DNA of 5,054 bases, from NCBI GenBank assembly GCA_046590705.1, contig JBKJUK010000302.1:1-5054 (forward strand), in the 5' to 3' direction. This stretch comes from JBKJUK01 sp046590705 (GTDB lineage Bacteria > Acidobacteriota > Thermoanaerobaculia > Gp7-AA8). The notes beneath the pieces are model-generated. The model saw only the letters and a program-made list of their open reading frames with translations. It was not told the origin of the DNA and did no database searches. A program made the position numbers and the translations under genes. Positions within the stretch are counted from its first letter, which is position 1. Each line of letters opens with the position of its first letter. Below, piece after piece: positions 1 to 4,903 of this stretch.

Positions 1-94
1 GTAAGAAGTAAGATATCCGTGAGCCGTTGACTATTTTCTCACTTCGACGTTCTGCGTTCTGCGTTCATCAGCCCTCTCGCAGAAGGACAACCCA
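1..94. other. Left-edge intergenic stretch with short tandem repeats
   Basis: This stretch lies downstream of the minus-strand hydrolase gene and holds no credible gene. Two small tandem duplications are visible: GTAAGAA/GTAAGAT at the left edge (1-14) and two copies of TTCTGCG plus a partial third at 50-66. A weak inverted repeat (GTGAG at 19-23, CTCAC at 38-42) has a long loop and no T-run on the relevant strand, so I do not call a terminator. Confidence 0.5.
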
Positions 95-907
95 CTATCC
101 ACGCAACAACGCCAGCCAGCGCTTCCAGGCGGCCTCGCGAGCCTCACGGTTCGCTGCAGTTGATTCTGTTTCTTCACCAAGACGCATGAAGGCATGCCCC
201 GCTCCGGGATAGATGACAGCCTGGAAGTTCTTGCCGGCCTGGGTCATGACCTTCTCGGATTCGGGAATGGTGGCGTTCACACGCGCATCATCACCGCCAT
301 AGAAGCCAAAGACCGGCGCGCTGATTTGCCCCACTCCCGCCTCGTCCTTCGGCCCGGTGCCGTAGAAAACGAATCCGCCTGCGAGCTTCTCTCCACTATT
401 CGCCAGGTCCCAGGTTCTCGCGCCGCCCCAGCAGAAACCGGCCACAGAGAGCGTTCCATTCGCCGAGGGGAGTGATCGTATATACGAAGCCACGTTGCGC
501 AGGTCGACCAGAACCTGCTCGCGGGGCAACTTCGAGATGGCCTCGCGTGCCGCGTCCTGCGTCGCAAAATCGGACGTACGCCCGCCACTCGGCCCGGCAC
601 CAGAAAGCAGATCGGGCGCGATGGCGATGAATCCCTCCTCGGCGAGTCGATCAGCGACTGTCCGCACCCAATCCGTGAGTCCGCGGTTCTCGTGGATGAC
701 AAGGACCGCAGCGGCTTTGTTCTTCACCTGCGGATAAACGACGTAGGCATGAAGTGGCCGGCCGGAGCTGTCAATGGTTACCCATTCGTCGTGCCGCGGG
801 GTGCTCTCGAGTCGACCGCCTGATTGCGTGCCCGGATGATGCGCGCACGCGACGAAGAGCGTGAAGAAAAGTGCTGCATAAATCATCTTCGGTTTGTTTG
901 AGGTCAT
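95..907 (-). CDS. Dienelactone hydrolase family protein, probable lipoprotein
   Basis: A 270-residue alpha/beta hydrolase of the dienelactone hydrolase (DLH) family. Seen directly: the nucleophile motif GFCWGG with Cys159, the acid in YGGDDARV (Asp207 is the best fit) and His238 in GAGHAF, which together form the Cys-Asp-His triad of the family. Glu73 in IHENRGL matches the conserved glutamate that contacts the cysteine in characterised DLHs. The N-terminus (residues 8-21) is a hydrophobic stretch ending LFVAC, a near-lipobox with Cys21, so export and lipid anchoring are likely, although classical DLH is cytoplasmic. The start is supported by GGAG five bases upstream. Family members hydrolyse dienelactones or other small esters and lactones; the substrate here cannot be read from sequence. 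It lies 137 bp downstream of the glycosyltransferase on the same strand, so co-transcription is possible but not shown. The family call is firm; substrate and localisation are inference. Confidence 0.9.
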   Translation of the reverse strand: MTSNKPKMIYAALFFTLFVACAHHPGTQSGGRLESTPRHDEWVTIDSSGRPLHAYVVYPQVKNKAAAVLVIHENRGLTDWVRTVADRLAEEGFIAIAPDLLSGAGPSGGRTSDFATQDAAREAISKLPREQVLVDLRNVASYIRSLPSANGTLSVAGFCWGGARTWDLANSGEKLAGGFVFYGTGPKDEAGVGQISAPVFGFYGGDDARVNATIPESEKVMTQAGKNFQAVIYPGAGHAFMRLGEETESTAANREAREAAWKRWLALLRG

Positions 908-912
908 GCCTG

Positions 913-916
913 CTCC
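913..916 (-). promoter_or_regulatory. Shine-Dalgarno site of the DLH gene
   Basis: GGAG on the minus strand lies five bases before the ATG at 907. It favours this start over the internal Met8, which would delete the N-terminal basic residues of the signal sequence. Confidence 0.6.
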
Positions 917-1006
917 ACGCTTCGATCAAGTACCGCTCGATTGCGGATAATGAATGCTACGCCCCAATGATGCGAAACGCCCGACGCCCTTGTTCGTTTG
1001 CTTCTG

Positions 1007-1034
1007 CCCCTGCTCCGGCCCCCGGCCCCCGGCC
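1007..1034 (-). repeat. G-rich tract between glycosyltransferase and hydrolase genes
   Basis: On the minus strand this reads as runs GG, GGGGG, GGGGG, GG and GGGG separated by CC, CC and AGCA, with GGGGGCC duplicated in tandem. It lies just after the glycosyltransferase stop in the 137-bp gap before the hydrolase. Only three runs reach three or more Gs, so a stable three-tetrad quadruplex is not assured; a two-tetrad form is possible. It may simply be low-complexity sequence. Confidence 0.4.
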
Positions 1035-1044
1035 TGCATTCGCT

Positions 1045-2166
1045 TCATTCCCCGCCGAAGCGAGTGAGCCTCGAGTCGTAGCCTCTTCCACGCCATTCGA
1101 CTCGCTTCCTGAAGAACCCGATCCAGGTAGAACGTGCCGTGATCCATCCCCAGCCGGCCATCATCAACGGATGCCCGACGACGGCGGCTATGGCCGAATA
1201 GCGCAAGCGTCGGAACAGGATGACGCGCGCCACCGTGATCAGGGCGACTGAAATGATTCCCAGCAGCGCGATCCTGGTCAGGTGACTCCCGACGCTGACT
1301 TCCAGCAGGCCGCGGACGGCCCAGTAATACGGGAGTAGATGGACGACGAGAATCGCCAGCTGGACGAACGCGGAAACCAGCAGACTTCCTCCGAGTGAGA
1401 TGAAAGCGTTCTTGGTGAACCCTTCGATCACTTCGCGTCCCCCGCGGTACATACGGAGATGGATCAGCGTGTCGGCTGAGCAAACCATCGACGACAGGTT
1501 GTTCCTGCGTGCGAGACGCACCAGTCCCACGTCGTCGATTACCGCGTTACGCAGTGCGTGGTGCCCTCCAATGCGCATGTAGTCAGCACGATCGAGCAGA
1601 TTACCGGGACCACCTCCTACCGCCAGCTTCGGTATCTGCGTGCGGTTGGCGAGCCACGTTGGCATCAGGACGAATCCCAGAATAGCCAGCTGCGGCATGA
1701 GTACGTTCTCCCAGAAACCTTTCATCTCCACATGAGGAAAGACGGAGATCACCGCACAGCCTGACGTTTCCCTGAAGGCGAGCATCGAGGCAATGACTTC
1801 AGGTTCGTAGCAGACGTCGGCGTCCACGAAGAGCAGCAACTCTCCGGTGGCGACGCCCGCACCCTGAGCCAGAGCCCAGGGTTTGCCCAGCCATCCTTCG
1901 GGCAGCTCGTCACCTTCGACCAGAATCAGGCGCTCATCCGTCAAAGCAAGGCTCTTCACCACGGCAGCTGTGTCATCCGAAGAGCGATCGTCCACCACGA
2001 TCACCTCTATGTCGCGCCAGGTCTGCGCGAGAAGGCGTCGAACCGTCTCTTCGATCTCGCGCTGCTCGTTGCGCGCGGGGATGATGACCGATACCAGCGG
2101 GGATCGCGACGGGCGCGGTCCTCCGCGGAGGACCGGTATCAGCCGTAGATTGAACAGCAGATTCAT
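1045..2166 (-). CDS. Family 2 glycosyltransferase, CruC/HpnB-like, membrane-bound
   Basis: An inverting GT-A glycosyltransferase using a nucleotide sugar, likely on a lipid or carotenoid/hopanoid-type acceptor at the inner membrane. Visible from the ATG at 2166 (373 residues): VSVIIPARNE (25-34), the VVDD nucleotide-binding aspartates (59-60), LPEGWLGKPWALAQGA (88-103), the metal-binding DAD (115-117), DD at 211-212 as probable catalytic base region, MYRGGREVIEGFTKN (239-253), then membrane helices at roughly 258-280, 298-318 and 324-342, and a C-terminal VEWRGRGYD. The WLGK and MYR...GF.KN motifs resemble hydroxychlorobactene glucosyltransferase (CruC) and hopanoid-associated HpnB; no QxxRW is seen, so a processive polysaccharide synthase is unlikely. 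The frame stays open upstream for 17 more codons encoding VLILVAVVVALFWFGAT, the N-terminal helix expected in this family, back to the TPR gene's TAG. No ATG, GTG or TTG lies there, so the true start is probably CTG at 2214 or ATT at 2211. Acceptor unknown. Confidence 0.9.
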   Translation of the reverse strand: MNLLFNLRLIPVLRGGPRPSRSPLVSVIIPARNEQREIEETVRRLLAQTWRDIEVIVVDDRSSDDTAAVVKSLALTDERLILVEGDELPEGWLGKPWALAQGAGVATGELLLFVDADVCYEPEVIASMLAFRETSGCAVISVFPHVEMKGFWENVLMPQLAILGFVLMPTWLANRTQIPKLAVGGGPGNLLDRADYMRIGGHHALRNAVIDDVGLVRLARRNNLSSMVCSADTLIHLRMYRGGREVIEGFTKNAFISLGGSLLVSAFVQLAILVVHLLPYYWAVRGLLEVSVGSHLTRIALLGIISVALITVARVILFRRLRYSAIAAVVGHPLMMAGWGWITARSTWIGFFRKRVEWRGRGYDSRLTRFGGE

Positions 2167-2217
2167 CGTCGCGCCGAACCAGAACAGCGCGACGACTACT
2201 GCAACAAGAATCAGAAC

Positions 2218-2943
2218 CTATCCCTGAAGCGTCTTTCGCTGCGCGTCGAGCATGTACGGAGAATCGGGGAACTCGTTCACGATACGTTGATATGTATCAC
2301 GGGCTTTGGCCTCGTCGCCGGCGGCTTCGTAACTCCGAGCCAGCAGGGCCAGGATGGAGTCCTGCGGAAGATAGCTGTCTTCCTTGTCGAGCTGACCCTG
2401 CAGTTCTCTGGCGACTTCGGCATGTTCGCCTGCGGTGATTCGAATTTCGAGGAGGCTCAGGCGAGCGCTTGCACCGAGGAGATGATCGGGGTGGTCCTTG
2501 ATGAAGCTCTCGAGTTTCTTTCGCGCTTCTACCGGCTTGCCCCTCCATCCGTCGATGCGGGCGAGGTAGAGATTCGCGACATCAGCTGCGTCGGAGCCTG
2601 AATACTCACTGACCACCTGTTTGAACATCGGCTCGGCTTTGCCCAGCTTTTCATCTTCGGACTTGTACTGGACCACGTTCGGCTGCGGTGGTGTTGCACT
2701 CTCGGCCCCTTCAGTAACAGGCGAATCCATGACGGCGATGGCCTCGGCGAGCTTCGCCTGGGCTTTTGCTTCCTCACCCGACCTCCATGCTGTGAAGGCG
2801 TAGGCCAGGACTCCGAGGAGTACCAGGGCGCCGATGGCCAGGAAGAGTGGACGGCGGTGAGAGTTGGCGTAAACGTATGCGGTACCGACCTCATCTACGA
2901 ATCGGTCATGTTTCATCTGCTGGCGGTTGAGACGGTCTGACAT
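2218..2943 (-). CDS. Single-pass membrane TPR protein, YfgM-like
   Basis: A 241-residue protein with a basic N-terminal tail (MSDRLNRQQMKHDRFVDEV), one membrane helix at about 32-52 (PLFLAIGALVLLGVLAYAF), a Pro/Glu-rich linker (about 75-92) and a helical C-terminal region with TPR-like repeats at about 96-130, 134-167 and 190-235 (for example ALLARSYEAAGDEAKARDTYQRI, here split as ALLARSYEAAGD and EAKARDTYQRI). The layout matches the TPR_21/YfgM-type family, in which the TPR domain sits in the periplasm and works with envelope folding factors; that role is by analogy. The start at 2943 is chosen because AAGGAG lies eight bases upstream and because the 25-residue extension from 3018 is Cys/Phe-rich and unlike the family. 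A good promoter precedes it. The glycosyltransferase follows in the same frame immediately after this gene's TAG, so the two very likely form an operon. Confidence 0.88.
   Translation of the reverse strand: MSDRLNRQQMKHDRFVDEVGTAYVYANSHRRPLFLAIGALVLLGVLAYAFTAWRSGEEAKAQAKLAEAIAVMDSPVTEGAESATPPQPNVVQYKSEDEKLGKAEPMFKQVVSEYSGSDAADVANLYLARIDGWRGKPVEARKKLESFIKDHPDHLLGASARLSLLEIRITAGEHAEVARELQGQLDKEDSYLPQDSILALLARSYEAAGDEAKARDTYQRIVNEFPDSPYMLDAQRKTLQG
2221..2225 (-). promoter_or_regulatory. Candidate Shine-Dalgarno for a non-AUG glycosyltransferase start
   Basis: AGGGA on the minus strand lies inside the last codons of the TPR gene. It is six bases before an in-frame CTG (2214-2212) and nine before an in-frame ATT (2211-2209). 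The ATG at 2166 has no comparable site. This supports translation starting upstream of 2166, coupled to termination of the TPR gene. Confidence 0.45.
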
Positions 2944-2951
2944 CAGTGAAG

Positions 2952-2957
2952 CTCCTT
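2952..2957 (-). promoter_or_regulatory. Strong Shine-Dalgarno of the TPR gene
   Basis: AAGGAG on the minus strand lies eight bases before the ATG at 2943. It fixes that start in preference to the longer frame beginning at 3018. Confidence 0.8.
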
Positions 2958-2968
2958 CAAAAAAGGAG
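2952..2968 (-). promoter_or_regulatory. Possible hairpin covering the TPR Shine-Dalgarno
   Basis: On the minus strand CTCCTT (2968-2963) can pair perfectly with the Shine-Dalgarno AAGGAG (2957-2952) across a five-base TTTTG loop. Such a stem would block ribosome access. It forms only if the transcript starts upstream of about 2968; the best promoter predicts a start near 2965, which would cut off part of the 5' arm. Confidence 0.35.
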
Positions 2969-2971
2969 GAG

Positions 2972-3000
2972 AATCTACAGCAGCAGAAAATTGACGTCAA
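2972..3000 (-). promoter_or_regulatory. Sigma70-type promoter for the TPR/glycosyltransferase genes
   Basis: On the minus strand the -35 box is TTGACG (3000-2995, five of six consensus bases) and the -10 box is TAGATT (2977-2972, four of six), with a 17-bp spacer, the preferred length. Predicted initiation is near 2965, giving a leader of about 22 bases before the ATG at 2943. Confidence 0.6.
2991..3000. promoter_or_regulatory. Perfect 10-bp palindrome TTGACGTCAA in the divergent promoter region
   Basis: TTGACGTCAA equals its own reverse complement and contains a TTGACG -35 hexamer on each strand. On the minus strand it is the -35 of a good promoter; on the plus strand no convincing -10 lies at 16-18 bp. 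A dyad overlapping a -35 box is a typical repressor position, but no regulator gene is visible here and 10-bp palindromes can arise by chance. Confidence 0.4.
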
Positions 3001-3050
3001 CTTGCGGTAAAAAAGCAATACTTTGCGTCCCTTATCTGTAGTAGCTCCTA

Positions 3051-3056
3051 TAGAAT
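3051..3056 (+). promoter_or_regulatory. Candidate -10 box for the deacetylase/yhbY genes
   Basis: TAGAAT matches the TATAAT consensus at five of six positions, about 90 bp before the deacetylase start. The hexamer 17 bp upstream (TCCCTT, 3028-3033) is a poor -35, so this is a weak call. Confidence 0.25.
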
Positions 3057-3135
3057 AACCACACGCGCCGGCTGACCTGATGAGAACGAATGCTGTCGGT
3101 TCGTGCTCGTACTCGGCTTTCGTTCGATTTCTCCC

Positions 3136-3141
3136 AAGGGG
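3136..3141 (+). promoter_or_regulatory. Shine-Dalgarno site of the deacetylase gene
   Basis: AAGGGG lies five bases before the ATG at 3147. It supports that start over the in-frame ATG at 3090, which has no clear ribosome binding site and would put 19 mostly polar and basic residues before the signal peptide. Confidence 0.65.
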
Positions 3142-3146
3142 TTCAG

Positions 3147-4340
3147 ATGTTCGCGCGTGTTGTTTTTTCCCTGATTCTCACTGTGACGCTTGCGCTGCAG
3201 CTCAATGCTGACTCGCAATCGACCGCTATTGTCCTGTGCTACCACGTCGTGGAATCGCCTCAGGACACCATCTTCACGATCAGCCGTGAAACCTTCCGGC
3301 AGCAGATGCGCTACCTCACCACCACCGGTTACAAGATCATTCCGCTCGCTGATCTCCACGCTTTCGTCGCCGGTAAAAAGAAGTCCATACCGAAGAACGC
3401 TGTGGTGGTGACCGTGGACGACGGGTGGAAGTGCACCTACAGCGAGATCTATCCGGAGATGAAGAGACTGCGCCTCCCTTTCACCGCCTTCCTTTATCCG
3501 AAGTTCGTCGGGCAGAGTGCATACGCGTTGAACTGGAAACAGATCAAGGAAATGGCGGACAACGGAGTCGACATACAGAGCCACACGTTCTCGCACGCTT
3601 TCCTCACCAAACGGCGTCATTCCTCACTCGGGAGTGACAACTACGCGAACTGGCTGCATGACGAACTGACCAGAAGCAAGAAGCGCATCGAAGAAGAGAC
3701 TGGCAAGAAGGTGAGATATCTCGCCTATCCCTACGGAGACTACGACAGCAAAGTCGCTGAAGGGGCGGAGCGCGCGGGCTACGACGCAGCTCTCACCTGC
3801 GATTACGGACCAGTGCGACAAGGGAGTGATCCCTTCCGCATGAAGCGCGTGATCGTCCACAAGAACACGTCGTTCGAAATGTTCCGGGCCATGATGGGTG
3901 CCGACTCGCTGCGACTCACCGAGGAAGCGCCGTCTCGCGGTCAGACCTTCGATCCGGCCAATCCAGTGATCTCTGCCCGGATCGCGAATTACTCGAGCCT
4001 TGATCCCTCCTCGGTCGGGATGGCACTACTGAGTGTCGGCTCGACCCCGTACTCCTACGACCCGGCCAACGGAAGCATCTCACTCGTGGTTCGCGATTCA
4101 CTGAAAGGGCGAAAGCAGCAGGCCGTCGTGTGGGGTAACGACAGGAAGAGCGGCAGACGCGTCGAAGCCATCTGGACCTTCAATGTGGGCGAAGAAGAAT
4201 CAGAAGAGCCTCTCATCACCGCCGCGAAGATCAACACCAGAAAACGCACAGCGACGGTCTCGGCAACCACTACGGTACAAACCCCGAATCAGCCCGCTGC
4301 AATCAAACCGGCAGTATCGCTCGAGAACAAGAGGCGCTGA
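3147..4340 (+). CDS. Secreted polysaccharide deacetylase (NodB domain) with C-terminal Ig-like domain
   Basis: A 397-residue carbohydrate esterase family 4 protein that should remove N-acetyl (or O-acetyl) groups from a glycan outside the cytoplasm. Residues 1-21 form a signal peptide (MFARVVFSLILTVTLALQLNA, cut here after the first 20: cleavage is likely after Ala21, before DSQ). The NodB-type domain spans about 28-250: CYHVV (31-35), VTVDDGW with catalytic-base and metal Asp91/Asp92, SHTFSH with metal ligands His146 and His150, AYPYGDY (193-199), and RVIVH (234-238) as the closing motif. The early YHVV and the AYPYG form resemble the PgaB/IcaB-like branch, but the PgaB C-terminal glycosidase domain is absent. 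Instead residues about 264-347 look like an Ig-like beta-sandwich (alternating strands ending AIWTFNV), followed by an acidic patch and a Thr/Lys/Arg-rich tail. The substrate is unknown. It is followed at once by yhbY, so the two are probably co-transcribed. Confidence 0.9.
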   Translation: MFARVVFSLILTVTLALQLNADSQSTAIVLCYHVVESPQDTIFTISRETFRQQMRYLTTTGYKIIPLADLHAFVAGKKKSIPKNAVVVTVDDGWKCTYSEIYPEMKRLRLPFTAFLYPKFVGQSAYALNWKQIKEMADNGVDIQSHTFSHAFLTKRRHSSLGSDNYANWLHDELTRSKKRIEEETGKKVRYLAYPYGDYDSKVAEGAERAGYDAALTCDYGPVRQGSDPFRMKRVIVHKNTSFEMFRAMMGADSLRLTEEAPSRGQTFDPANPVISARIANYSSLDPSSVGMALLSVGSTPYSYDPANGSISLVVRDSLKGRKQQAVVWGNDRKSGRRVEAIWTFNVGEEESEEPLITAAKINTRKRTATVSATTTVQTPNQPAAIKPAVSLENKRR

Positions 4341-4344
4341 ATGC

Positions 4345-4348
4345 AGGA
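4345..4348 (+). promoter_or_regulatory. Shine-Dalgarno site supporting the yhbY start at 4356
   Basis: AGGA lies seven bases before the ATG at 4356, in sequence immediately after the deacetylase stop codon. This permits translation coupled to the upstream gene. Confidence 0.45.
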
Positions 4349-4355
4349 TCAGATC

Positions 4356-4652
4356 ATGTCACTGAACAATCGACAGAAACGTCACCTCAAAGGGCTCGCG
4401 CATCACCTCGAACCAGTCTTGAGAATCGGCAAGGCCCGGATCACTCCGCAACTGCTCGCGGAAGCGGAGAAGACTCTCAACTCGCACGAGTTGATCAAGA
4501 TGAGAATCGAACTCGACGACTCAAAAGAAAGACGCCAGCTGGCCGCAGCGCTGGCCGAGCAGACCAGCGCACAGCTGGTGACCAGTGTAGGCAAGGTGGC
4601 CATTCTTTTCCGGCAACGCGACGAAGATTCGAAGATCAAGCTTCCGCAGTAG
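4356..4652 (+). CDS. yhbY: YhbY/CRM-domain RNA-binding protein
   Basis: A 98-residue stand-alone CRM (CRS1-YhbY) domain protein. Family members associate with pre-50S ribosomal particles and bind RNA; they are usually about 97 residues. Seen directly: RQKRHLKGLAHHLEPVLRIGK at the N-terminus (residues 6 onward, with the hallmark LKGLAH), a central SHELIKMRI (the family HELIKV segment), and a C-terminal IKLPQ like the ISLPR end of the E. coli protein. The start at 4356 (MSLNNRQK) is chosen because it aligns with the E. coli MNLSTKQK start and has AGGA seven bases upstream. An in-frame ATG at 4341, directly after the deacetylase TGA, has GAGG six bases upstream and would add MQDQI; it cannot be excluded. 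The usual CRM GxxG loop reads GKAR here, so the second glycine is missing. Its last codon and stop (CAGTAG) coincide with the first copy of an intergenic repeat. Confidence 0.93.
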   Translation: MSLNNRQKRHLKGLAHHLEPVLRIGKARITPQLLAEAEKTLNSHELIKMRIELDDSKERRQLAAALAEQTSAQLVTSVGKVAILFRQRDEDSKIKLPQ

Positions 4653-4712
4653 TCAGTAGCACAGGAGCCAGTAGGACAGGAGCCAGTAGAACAGTAGTCA
4701 GTAACCAGTAGG
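4647..4712 (+). repeat. CAGTAG repeat cluster at the yhbY stop codon
   Basis: Six CAGTAG hexamers begin at 4647, 4654, 4669, 4684, 4692 and 4706. Two of them sit in a 15-bp tandem duplication, ACAGGAGCCAGTAGG/A (4661-4675 and 4676-4690). The first copy is the last sense codon plus stop of yhbY. Bases 4692-4712 are the exact reverse complement of 4975-4995 in the tandem array further right. Confidence 0.8.
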
Positions 4713-4903
4713 GTCGAGTGGAAGAGTGCTCCCCTATTGCCGCCATTCGGATGAGCACGCGAGGCTTACGGTCAGCTTGCGCGCTGTAACTGCGAAGAGG
4801 AATCATCACGGATCACGCGGCTCGTCGGAATGGCATTGGAGAGTGCTTGCGGGTGCTTCTTTCCCCGATACGGAATCTCTGCACGATGTGGTGATACGTG
4901 AGA
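4713..4903. other. Unique non-coding segment between inverted repeat blocks
   Basis: About 190 bp with no credible gene. A short open frame exists on the plus strand, but it has no ribosome binding site, runs into the tandem repeats, and its protein shows no recognisable motif. I see no tRNA, transposase, attC-like boxes or intrinsic terminator. It is bounded by CAGTAG repeats on the left and CTACTG repeats on the right. Confidence 0.5.

Noticed and set aside
19..42. Intrinsic terminator downstream of the hydrolase gene
   Set aside because: The GTGAG/CTCAC stem is only five base pairs with a 14-base loop and no U-tract follows on the minus strand.
277..702. 141-codon open frame within the hydrolase gene
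   Set aside because: Same-strand shadow frame of the DLH gene, Arg/Ser-rich, no motif and no supporting ribosome site.
926..1483. 185-codon open frame on the minus strand overlapping the glycosyltransferase
   Set aside because: It is an alternative frame of the glycosyltransferase 3' part, with an Arg/Ser/Pro-rich composition typical of a shadow frame in high-GC DNA.
1045..2166. Poly-GlcNAc (PgaC-like) synthase paired with the deacetylase
   Set aside because: The protein lacks QxxRW and shows the WLGK and MYR...GF.KN motifs of CruC/HpnB-like transferases; the two genes are also divergently arranged and separated by the TPR gene.
2218..2220. Reassignment of UAG as a sense codon joining the TPR and glycosyltransferase genes
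   Set aside because: The hydrolase and yhbY also end in TAG at the lengths expected for their families, so UAG works as a stop here; only occasional readthrough remains possible.
3048..3620. 190-codon open frame on the minus strand opposite the deacetylase
   Set aside because: It is antisense to a gene with clear catalytic motifs, its protein has no recognisable domain, and it overlaps the divergent promoter region.
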